DNA from: Isoetes taiwanensis
Taxonomy: Eukaryota > Streptophyta > Lycopodiopsida > Isoetales > Isoetaceae
NCBI GenBank assembly: GCA_021234155.1
Contig: JAJEKV010000004.1
Location: forward strand, 26,207,831 to 26,271,830
Length of the DNA: 64,000 nucleotides
Direction: 5' to 3'
In this document: piece after piece, positions 55,284-64,000 of the stretch
Layout: each line of letters opens with the position of its first letter
Position numbering within the stretch: the stretch's first letter is position 1
Program-made: the position numbers and the translations under genes
Notes under the pieces: generated by a model
What the model was told of the DNA's origin: nothing
The model's database searches: none
Seen by the model: the letters and a program-made list of their open reading frames with translations, nothing else

Positions 55284-58019
55284 GTCCACCAAATTCAAGG
55301 GCTATTTTCGCGCCACCTCAAGAAATGGATGGGTGGGATCAATCTCTACATAACACGAGGGTTGCTTAGGTAATGACGAGGTGGCTGCATGAGGACTGTC
55401 GATTTCACATTCGACGGTCGTGATGAATTTCTTTACAAAGAAGGGCAGCCTAAATAATTAATTTATAGGTACATCATGCTTCTCGTAATAAAATGCCCAT
55501 TTATATGTAATATTAATCATACCCATTAAATTACTTGGTCAACGGCTATGATGTTGCCATGTAGACATGGGGCATGCATGGGCCCATGCATGGGTCATCC
55601 ATGTGCATGAAAATTAGGCAAGCAATCTCAGCCGTTGATTAGAAAAAAGGGGCAAGAATCTTATCCGTTGAAATGTTATAAGAAGGTGCATTTTTTTTAA
55701 CATTAATAAAGCAATTAATGGATTGACTTCCTAGGAAGCTTCCTTTTCTCAACCGCCTTCAAATCTTCAAATCACCGTAACTTGGAGTAGAGGGGTCAGA
55801 TGAAGGTGAGATCCACGTCTTTGGATTCTTCTCGTCGAGAGCTTTCCAAAGAGTGGTGTATTGGCATCATTCCGTCGCAGTTGGAGCCAATGTGATCGAA
55901 TTCTAAGGATCTTATTAGAATCTTAGAATTTTATAGAATCTACTTTATTAAAATGGGATGGCTTTGGTTTTCGAGCCAGGAACGCCGCATGTGCACACGC
56001 ATGCGGCGTTCCCTCTCCCCTTCGCGGGACTTTTTTTATCATGCGTCTGGTCTGGTCTTCCTATCACCTTCGAGCGGGACAAACTTCGACCTACCTCCGG
56101 CGTTCTTTCCCTTCCCCCTTGCAATATAATCAGAGGAAAATTTGGAACGGGTGAGCGGGCAGCTAAAATTTCGGGCGGTGGATCTCCCCTTGATAATGGG
56201 CCGCCTGGGTTCAATGGAAACGGCCTCCTTGCTTAGGATTTGTGCTTGAAAACGAATAAGGTTTTTGGATTCTAGAGGGACTCTAGCGACGGAGCAATAT
56301 GTGTTGAAAAGCATGTCTTATTGTAGAGATTGTTTCAGTGGACAAGCACAGCAGGGCATCATGTTCGTGAAGCATAATGAAGCTTGTTAGGTGTAAGAAG
56401 GTTAAATGTGCATGGTCTATGGTTGCATTTGATTATGTGATGGAACCTAAGCTAAGGTCACATGATCCGGGTAATATAAGTTAAAGTGTGCAAAATACAA
56501 TGGATAATGTTACAAAATATAGTATGAGGCAGAAACGAAAATAGAAGCTGCCGACCTTCACGTCAGATTTCCGGACAAGGCAACACGACAGGAAGATCAT
56601 AGATTAGATAAGGGAGTCGGATTTGTGTAGCATGGATAGAGACGGATTCAAGCGGCATGATCAAAGTCAGTTGGTCAGCGGATGATTTAGAAGTTAGTCT
56701 GATCTCATGTGAACAGTGTCGTCAATGAAATTGTAAAGTATGGGTGAAAAAGCTAATGGTGAATAGTTTTTGTATGCAATCAGAATTGAATTCATATCTA
56801 AGCAATAGTGCTATATATTGAAATCATTTCAATAGCTTGTCTTGAAAGTTCACAATATGGTATGCGTTACAGTATTTATTGGCATTGGGTTTGTTTTCGA
56901 GCTAGGGTTTTGAGCCCTTTTTGAAGAACGGTGCTAGAAAGACCGGCCCCAGAATAGCTGATGATCCATGTACATTCAAGAATGCAGAGGTGGTTGGGAA
57001 GCTAGAGAGCCGATTGTCCTCCTGGGTAACTAGAATCCTGGTTTTTGGTTGCTTTGATTTCTCTGAGAGCTTGGAAACGGAGGAAGCCTTTACGATAATC
57101 CTGGATTTCATGTTTTTAGGAGTTCGACTCAGGACGTTATTTGCAATTCTTTATTAGGATATGGGCGAGTTTGTCTGCTCATTTGTTCTGCAGCAAGTGA
57201 GAATAGAGGCATGCCGTCTATGTGAGTAGATTGTATTGCCTTGCTTAGAAAATTATCTATTTTTGAAAAAGCTTTGCTTAGATACTCTGTTTGCGAGTTA
57301 TTACAGACATTTAATCCAGATATCTATTCAAGAGAGTGTGTTGAATTTGACTTTGACTTTCTTGGAGTGGTGCCTAGGATGCTTATGTGCTCCAGACAAA
57401 TATATATGGCAATGGCAACGTAGCAAGAGGCCGGGAAGAAAGACTGCATCTATGATTTCATCCAACGTCAGATTTCCATCAATACAACCTTTTCTAGAAC
57501 GATTATCTAATAATACTCAAGATGGATTTATACGTGAAGGTAAACTATCTTCATAGCCAATTCATGTGTAAGTTTTCTTCACCATTTGTAGCTATAGCTG
57601 ATATATTAAGTTTGCTCATGTTCTGGATATATTGGAGATTTGCAGAATTGAGATTGAAGCCAGTTCATGCTTTTTATTCTAGTCTGAAGTACTATATATT
57701 GTATTGTGAGCCTATTTGCCAGTCAAATTTGTATCATGAGCCAGTTCTAACATAAGCTTGAGCCCCAATCAGACTCCTTATGATATCCATCCGTTTCTTC
57801 CCAAATAAGTAGTAGAAGTGCCTCAGGTATAGTTCAAATCATTTCCAAGTTCATATTTTCAGATCATGTTTTCCAACAACCATCTTGCAAACTTCATGTT
57901 TTCTAACTCTCTGATATGCTCTTGATATGCTCTTAGGTCTTTTAATGCATTTCTCTTAATCCATATGCTCTGGTAAACCAGCTCTGTAAATCCGTAATGC
58001 TCTCTTAATCCATATGCTC
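55284..58019. other. Mixed intergenic DNA with exon-like readings
   Basis: 55979-56012 holds a perfect hairpin. Around 56905 the phrase CGAGCTAGGGTTTTGAG resembles a plant 5' leader and is followed by KNGARKTGPRIADDPCTFKN and AEVVGKLESRLSSW ending at CTGG|GTAACT. Near 57420-57530 another reading, RSKRPGRKTASMISSNVRFP then LERLSNNTQDGFIREG, ends at GAAG|GTAAAC. Both look like exons with donor sites, but I cannot identify the gene and no clear acceptors were traced. Confidence 0.35.
55979..56012. repeat. Perfect 13-bp-arm hairpin
   Basis: GGAACGCCGCATG and its exact reverse complement CATGCGGCGTTCC flank an 8-base loop TGCACACG. It is GC-rich in AT-rich surroundings. Confidence 0.9.
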
Positions 58020-58310
58020 TAACACTTCATATACAGTAATAACAATAGTCTGTTGCTGGAAATAGTTCTGCTGCCAATAGCAATTGTAGGATGTCATAGT
58101 AATCATCATTGTCATATTACTTGAGAGAAGCCTAGGCAAGTTTTCTATCGTCTTTGGAATTGGACCTCTCAATGTGCTGTAAAGTTGCAAAATCTGGAGA
58201 CCAATGTAGTTTCCAACGAAAGCAAAAATTGCCAAGTATTGCAATTTGATCAGCTTGCTAAAATGTGGCCATCTTCCAGTTAACATTTTTCTGCATCCGC
58301 AGAGTTTCAA
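58020..58310 (-). pseudogene. Leucine-rich-repeat receptor fragment
   Basis: The minus-strand reading GRWPHFSKLIKLQYLAIF, GNYIGLQILQLYSTLRGPI then PKTIENLPRL fits the LRR spacing LxxLxxLxLxxNxLxGxIP and resembles the ectodomain of plant LRR receptor kinases, where such repeats lie on short exons. It is isolated: no kinase motifs are present nearby. A 20-base piece (CATCCGCAGAGTTTCAATG) is duplicated at 58294 and 58334. Probably a gene relic. Confidence 0.4.
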
Positions 58311-59451
58311 TGTTTAGTAACATTTCCTTGCCATCCGCAGAGTTTCAATGCTAGAGAGCTGGTAAAACTTGAAGGAAAAAAAATCTGGACTCTGGGATTT
58401 GTCCAATATACAGAAGGTTGTTCCTATTTGCAGTTTCAAATGAGTGTTAAAATCAAGGTAGCAGGGATGTTCTAGAAGGCAACACATCTAGATATTAAGA
58501 GAAAAGTATTGTAAGAGAATTTCCCCCCTTACGAATTTTTCTATTTTATTTTTCATGCAAATGATATTTTTGTTAGAGCATTTGGGTTTGATCACATGAT
58601 TATTTGTTTTGCTGCAGGTTTCTACATTGGTACTGTCCATCGTTAAAACTGGAAGGGGCTAATCTCTAGCAATATTAAATACACATTGAGTTCAATGTAA
58701 GATAAGCTAATTTTTTTTCGTACTATTATCCTTCACTTGGTTGCTTGCAGAGAATGACTTGATACTGTGGAAATTATCTCAATGTTGTAGGCTTTATTAT
58801 AGCTGCTAGGGTGGGAATTGCAGCTGCCAAAAGACTCTGCGAGAAATGCAATTGTTAGATTCCATAGTCTCTGAGGATGTTGAGGATGTTGTTGCATCAA
58901 ATGGCTGAGACGGATGGGCTGGGATGGATGGATAGGAACTGAAGAGGCCTTCTAGCATGAGACCACTAGAATCTTTAGAGACAAGGACAACCACTTTATG
59001 GCATGGTTTCTCATTATATTTCTATGGACTATGTGACCTTGAACCATGAAGAAGTTCCAAATGCAAGAAGCATTCACTAGCATTTCAATATATTCTCAAT
59101 GGTGTGCTGCCAGATGGTGTTTAGAAGAAAACTTCTGTGTTCATCTTTGGATATTTTTCCTTAATCTCAATAGTTTTGGAACTCCCATAAAGATTGTAGA
59201 CAAAATGATTTGTGAGAATGGGGTCTAAAGGCTAGACAGTTCTTTTACTAATGTACTATAGTAATGGTCAATGATAAATGCAGGGCGAGTCTAGAATCGT
59301 AAAATGATGCAACTATAGTCCATGATCATAAAATGCATGCCATTAGAGAAACAACCCACATATGTAATATCATTTTATAATTGCAGCTCGAAGGGGATCA
59401 ATTTAACATATACGATCCAATTTTGAGACACTAGAGTCATTTTGAGACACT
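58311..59451. other. Intergenic stretch with a possible integrase scrap
   Basis: 59140-59260 reads FGTPIKIV then ENGV and SFTNVL, which fits the FGxPxxIxSDNGxxFTN segment of a gypsy integrase core, but it is short and broken. TTTTGAGACACTAG is repeated at 59423 and 59441, next to the start of gypsy-2 copy 2. No gene seen. Confidence 0.35.
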
Positions 59452-60262
59452 AGTATTCATTTCTGGACGGTTTCTCAGGTTTTAATCAGATAGCGGTAAT
59501 GCAAGAAGATCAGCCTAAAACTTTATTCATCGCGCCATGGGGTACTTTTGCAATGGTTAAGATGTCGTTTGGATTAATGAATGCACCGTCTATTTTTCAG
59601 AAAGCAATGGATAAAGTATTTGAAACCATGCCTAGAGAAAAGTTCAGGGTGTTTTTGGATGATTTGTGCCTAGGGACATCAAGGGAGCAGCATGTTAAAT
59701 TTGTGCATAATGTTTTGGAGCTTTGTCAAGCAGGGAATGTATGCCTAAACCCAAGGAAATGTGTGTTCAATGTAGATGCAGGGGTGCTCCTTGGTCACAA
59801 GGTGTCAATTAAGGGAGTGCAGGCTGATCAAAACAAGGTGGACTTGATCAAACCATTGCCAGCTTCGAGGAATCTCAAGAAGGTGAAGAAATTGGTGGGT
59901 ATGATGAGCTTCTTAAGAATTCATGTGCCAAATTTTTCTCAATTAGTGTCACCTATTACAAAACTAACTTGGGTGGGTGCTGTGTCAAAAGCTAAGAGTA
60001 AATATATGAAGGTTTCATAGGATGATGCATGTCAGAAAGCATTTGAGACTATAATGACCAATTTGAGTGTTGCAACCTTTCTGGAGAGGCCAAAATACAT
60101 GAAACCCTTTGAAGCATACATAACTGTAATGGCAAGAGCTGTAGGGTTGGTCTTGATGCAAGATAAGAAACTGATTAAGTTTGCTGGGAAGCAATGGAGC
60201 GTTGCAGAAGCGAGATATCCTACAAGTGAGAAGTATGCAACTGCTCTTATTTATCTCGTGGA
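59452..60262 (+). pseudogene. gypsy-2 copy 2, RT and RNase H part
   Basis: Matches 50084-50880 of copy 1. The RT piece is continuous here (59499-60020) with WGTFAMVKMSFGLMNAPSIF, VFLDDLCLG and GVLLGHKVSIKG, then the TAG shared with copy 1 at 60018, then RNase H as far as SEKYATALIYLV. The left end is abrupt inside SFLDGFSGFNQ. The right end is interrupted by the inverted-repeat insert. Confidence 0.85.
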
Positions 60263-60808
60263 CCAACACATAACAACCAACACATAATAACCATTGACAT
60301 TAACAACCAACACATAACTACCATTGACATTAATTGACACAACCATTGGGTCCAACACATTTAAATTAAAATCCCCCTTAAACGCCCTTTGGTTTGGGTG
60401 CATATTCCCACGGGGGGTGACGTAGGGCAGCGAGAGCCCTCATAATTGTATTTTGTGCGTACAAAATCAACACCATATAGTATTCCGCTTGAAATCTTAT
60501 AGTATTTTGCGAATCTTGTTATACAGTATAGCAAATTTTGTACTTACATACCCCACAAACGAGGAACTTTATGTACGGTGTAGATTAAGGAATAAGGGGT
60601 GAATATGCCTATCCAACAACTCTCGTTGCCCGGAGTCACCCCCCGTGTGAATATGCACCCAAACCAAAGGGCGTTTAAGGGGGATTTTAATTTAAATGTG
60701 TTGGACCCAATGGTTGTGTCAATTAATGTCAATGGTAGTTATGTGTTGGTTGTTAATGTCAATGGTTGTTATGTCAATGGTTGTTATGTGTTGGTTGTTA
60801 TGTGTTGG
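60263..60808. mobile_element. Foldback-type inverted repeat in gypsy-2 copy 2
   Basis: Left arm 60263 to about 60440 and right arm about 60615 to 60808 are reverse complements over roughly 175 bases with small indels. The outer ends are CCAACACATAACAACC repeats and the inner parts contain CCCCCTTAAACGCCCTTTGG and its complement. About 175 bases of AT-rich spacer, with TATAGTATT repeats, separate them. No coding capacity. The target duplication is unclear. It interrupts RNase H between LIYLV and QGYLFLHQ. Confidence 0.8.
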
Positions 60809-61875
60809 GGGATTTAATTTTTATATGTTGGATGTTAATGGTTTGTGTTGCAAAAAAAAAATTTTGGCCCTTTCACCCCCGATGTGACAAAAATTTTAGA
60901 ATTCAAACCAGAAAAAAAACTAGAATTCATTTGAGGCTTTCATCACCTGTAGCTTTTGAACTTCATTACAATAAAACAAATAGAACATAAGTAAAAGTTA
61001 CCATAAAGATAGAGCACATTATTCTGAAAGTCATAAAGTTTGCAACACCCATACACAAACATTTTTCAACTGGAATTTAACAGCAGCCTCTGGCCTCCAT
61101 AGATTCTTGTGGTGAGAAACCAAAGTGGGAAACTTTTCTGATCTAGAAGCCTTGGAATTTGCTTAATAACTGCCTCAAAATCTAAAAAGGCATGGTAATT
61201 TTTTGCAAGCTTCATTCGGAATGAGCCATAAAACGATATCCAATAGCGCAATCCTGTATTAATCAGCTGGTAGGATGTGAAAGCCTACCAAACCCGGCCG
61301 ACAAATTGCTGTTTTAGCATAGATAACTTAACCAAACATATCCATATCATACACTATCAAAAAGATCTCGGAGAGAGCTTTCCAAAACAATAAAAATCAT
61401 CTCAAACAGAGCTCTGGATCAAACGTTATGATAAGAAATGTGTTGCCGGCGGGGAAACTGCACTACATGCGCCCTTCAAGCCCTTCATGTGCCCATTATG
61501 CACCACACACAAAAAAGAGGGCTTTTCTTGTGAGCCATTGGTTGTTGACCATTATGCACCACACCCACAAAAAAAGGGCTTTTGTTGTGAGCCATTGGTT
61601 GTTGCCCATTAGCACCACACACACAAAAAGAGGGCTTTTGTTATGAGCCATTGGTTGTTGACCATTATGCACCACACGCACAAAAAAGGGGCTTTTGTTG
61701 TGAGCCATTGGTTGTTGACCATTGGAAAAAAAAAAGGCTAAAATCAATGGCTCGGAAATGGTGCACTCTAGACGTACGCATTAGTACATCCATTTGAATA
61801 CATCACGAAATCATAGGAAAACCTTAGTAAAAAGCGTACAAAAACACAAAGAAAACCCCCTGTTATTATGCTACA
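60809..61875. other. Remainder of the insert in gypsy-2 copy 2
   Basis: Comparison with copy 1 shows that everything from 60263 to about 61877 is extra. After the foldback there is AT-rich DNA without a recognisable gene and a minisatellite at 61490-61735. Whether this is one composite insertion or several cannot be told. Confidence 0.5.
61490..61735 (+). repeat. Minisatellite, about 62-bp unit, four copies
   Basis: Each unit contains CCATTATGCACCACAC, then CACAAAAAAGAGGGCTTTT, then GTGAGCCATTGGTTGTTG. Units differ at a few bases. It reads through as a repeated peptide in more than one frame on each strand, which explains the open frames here. Confidence 0.9.
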
Positions 61876-62070
61876 TATACAAGGATATCTCTTCCTCCAT
61901 CAGCATGTTTCTGTGTACATGAAGCACAACCCCATGAAATTTCTTATGGACAAAGGCAGTAAGAAGGATAAATTATACAGGTGGACTGCTAAGTTGTCAA
62001 TGTTTGATCTGAAAATTGAAGCATACAACAAGCAAAGGAACCTTAGTGCCTATCTTCCATATGCGTGAGG
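61876..62070 (+). pseudogene. gypsy-2 copy 2, RNase H continuation
   Basis: Resumes at QGYLFLHQHVSVYMKHNPMK, matching 50879-51062. It ends in a tandem duplication of GGAACCTTAGTGCCTATCTT (62037 and 62069), after which the sequence jumps to the integrase C-terminus region. Confidence 0.8.
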
Positions 62071-62099
62071 GAACCTTAGTGCCTATCTTCCATATGCGT

Positions 62100-63903
62100 G
62101 CCTATACCTTAGTGCTGACATATGGCAACTTAAGGGAGCTGCCAAACCCAATCAGCGTGCTTCATCTCAAAAGATATTGGCCTTAATGAGCTGAAGGGAC
62201 CAGCCCAACCTTTGTTTGGGCAAGAAATTTTGTGCAACATTTGTGCAGAAGTTAACTGTAATCTAACATTTTGTGTGTTTTTGCAGGTTAAGTCATTCTC
62301 TAGAATTAGTTAGGAGCAGAGCCACGAGTTTGCAAGAGGCTCTGGTGTGTTGGAACACCTCTTGGTGTGTTTATGAACACACCATGAAGGAGTTATCACG
62401 TTGCAAAATCTATATAGCAGCCAAGCAGTAACTGTTATGTTGCAATGGAAAAAAAAAAAGGAATGACAACATTGGCAAGATATAGAAGGTTAACATATAT
62501 GTAGCTCAACAAGGTGTAGGCAAGTGGCAGAATTACTGTAGCTAGGTGTATTATTTGATTATTTGGATTTGAGAAAACAGGTTTTAGATTTGAGAAAACA
62601 TATTGTTTGCTTACATCAGAAGAGTTCACATTAGCCTTTTAAACGGGATCTGTGTTATTAGTTAAAAATAAATAAAAAGCATGAGCAGTTGATCAAACTA
62701 GCAAATTCCATTTTGCCAAGTTTGATAATCATGACATGTCAAGTTCATCGCCTTAGATATTTCTGACTTATTTACAGTTTGGACCTATGCATGGTCTGAA
62801 GTTGAAGAAGACTCGAAGTTTGAGAGAGAAGTCATTACTTTCAATGGTCTTATGGTTAGTATGGGTGAACGACCATTGAAATAAGATAAGATATGAAAAT
62901 AAAATTAAGGAGCCTAGCTACAGTAATATCTCATTGCTACAATAAAAGGTCCTGTTCCTCAAATCTCGCACGCATTGAAGGAACTTGAATTAGAAACCTT
63001 CTAAATCCATTAGCCGAATGTTGAAGGAGTGCCGGACCGAATGGAAACGAATTTGGGGATATAAGAAGCAGAGGCGGTAGAAGATCTCTAGTTCCCGACA
63101 GCTTGAGGCGAAGCTTAGCGACTTGATGAACTTAAAATTGTTTAAGAATATGAAGGTGAAACAACCATTGGGATTTCGTGAAAACTTGGAATGTTGAAAC
63201 ATTTAGGAAGTTGAGAATAATTGACAATTTTAAAAATTAATAGACATTTTGTTTGTGCAATCTATTCTTGAGCAAATGGAGAATTGGTGGTGATCTGGAT
63301 GCTGAGATTTTTGAGAAATGTTGTGAAGGTTATAGTTATGCAATAAATTTGTTTGGAAAATTAAATGTGTGATGCAAATTGGTTTTGCTAGAGAGAAGGA
63401 ATTCTGTGAGCTTATTATTGGTTAAAAATTATTGCGAGAGCTAACTTGTTTGTGTTGGAGTACCGCACTGCATACATTTCAGCTTAATTACTTGAAGAGA
63501 GAAGAATTCAATCAAGAAGCCATTTGCTAGTCTAGGTGTTGTACTGAGGTTCACACTTCTGAGTGCAACACAAGATAAAGTCGTTTGAATGCGATGCAAA
63601 AAAGGGAACCTTCCAGGAAAGCTTCATAATTAATGGGGTGCCATATCACTATCTTTTAATTAAATAAGGGTGCCACCTCGTCTCCTTTAATATAGAAAAA
63701 TCTAATTTAATAAAAAAAAATGAATGGCTAGGATTTCTCCTCCCCCTTTTGATCTAACGGTTAAGATTGGTTAGACCAAATCCACTTTTGTGGAAGCTTC
63801 TGCACTTCCTTATAAAAATCAAGAGCCAAGATTTCGTCTCCCCTTTTCAATCCGATGGTCCAGGGATGTGTTGCATGCCTCATGCATGGCCATGCATGCT
63901 CCA
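62100..63903 (+). repeat. gypsy-2 copy 2, integrase end and LTR-like region
   Basis: Matches 53525-55276: ELPNPISVLHLKRYWP and stop, then the 3' region with TATA-like GGGATATAAGAAGCAGAGGC (63056). Compared with copy 1 the integrase N-terminus and core and the 1.18-kb insertion are absent. Between 63301 and 63340 it carries about 37 bases that copy 1 lacks at 54710. Confidence 0.8.
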
Positions 63904-64000
63904 CTCCTGGGCCACTTAACCCAATAGTGACTCCATGACCATTTCAAACTTGGGCACTAGATTATGTTGGCAGAATAGATCCACCGTCTTCTGGACAACA
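63904..64000 (+). pseudogene. gypsy-2 integrase core fragment, after a rearrangement junction
   Basis: Abruptly continues as CTCCTGGGCCACTTAACCCA, matching 51519-51615 of copy 1 (start of the integrase core with the LDYVG motif). It runs off the window. In sequence order it therefore follows the LTR-like region instead of preceding it. Confidence 0.8.

Noticed and set aside
58806-58994. Minus-strand serine-rich reading as the C-terminus of an LRR kinase
   Set aside because: It lies upstream of the LRR fragment in reading order and has no kinase motif.
61490-61735. CRISPR-like array
   Set aside because: The units are contiguous near-identical minisatellite repeats without unique spacers, in a plant nuclear context.

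Overview
The window looks like nuclear DNA of a land plant with a large, retrotransposon-filled genome. Evidence: a five-exon plant-type quinone oxidoreductase gene with GT-AG introns, Ty3/gypsy elements whose RT reads like the plant Ogre/Tat/Athila group, an L1-type LINE with a DUF4283-like ORF1, and a second LINE family ending in (TTCTA)n instead of poly(A). Two LINE classes plus many decayed copies suggest a fern or another seedless plant or gymnosperm rather than a compact angiosperm genome. The species cannot be fixed from sequence alone, and there is nothing bacterial here.

Layout. 1-18.3 kb is dominated by the TTCTA-tail LINE family: one long degenerate copy (about 1.0-6.0 kb), six shorter 3' fragments, and a reverse-strand 5'-truncated copy with a clean 10-bp target duplication (16293-18335). 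About 4.7 kb of this (4951-9658) is repeated directly at 10209-14380. The two repeats differ by deletions and by one nested LINE, giving a filled site and an empty site for comparison. 18.3-25.1 kb is AT-rich intergenic DNA with an inverted-repeat MITE, an ORF1/DUF4283 relic, L1 3' ends and a tRNA-like (SINE-like) fragment.

25101-35259 is a structurally complete Ty3/gypsy retrotransposon on the minus strand, with 1.88-kb LTRs and a 5-bp target duplication CTATT. It carries a complete-looking second RNase H domain (plant/archaeal type) between protease and reverse transcriptase, which is not where this domain sits in the described Tat/Ogre elements. 37651-45345 is an L1-type LINE on the plus strand, itself interrupted by a second member of the 4-bp-TSD MITE family. 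46363-48505 (minus) is the only intact host gene found, a 324-residue quinone oxidoreductase. From about 50.0 kb to the end lie fragments of a second gypsy family: a longer copy (50.0-55.3 kb) broken by a 1.18-kb insertion with 8-bp flanking repeats, and a scrambled second copy (59.5-64.0 kb) broken by an insert that contains a long inverted repeat and a minisatellite. Between them are possible host-gene fragments, including a leucine-rich-repeat remnant.

Apart from the quinone oxidoreductase, almost all coding capacity belongs to mobile elements broken by stops and frameshifts. The parts do not form one pathway; the window mainly records successive insertions: nested elements, a segmental duplication and rearranged copies. 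All identifications are by reading motifs; no database search was possible.
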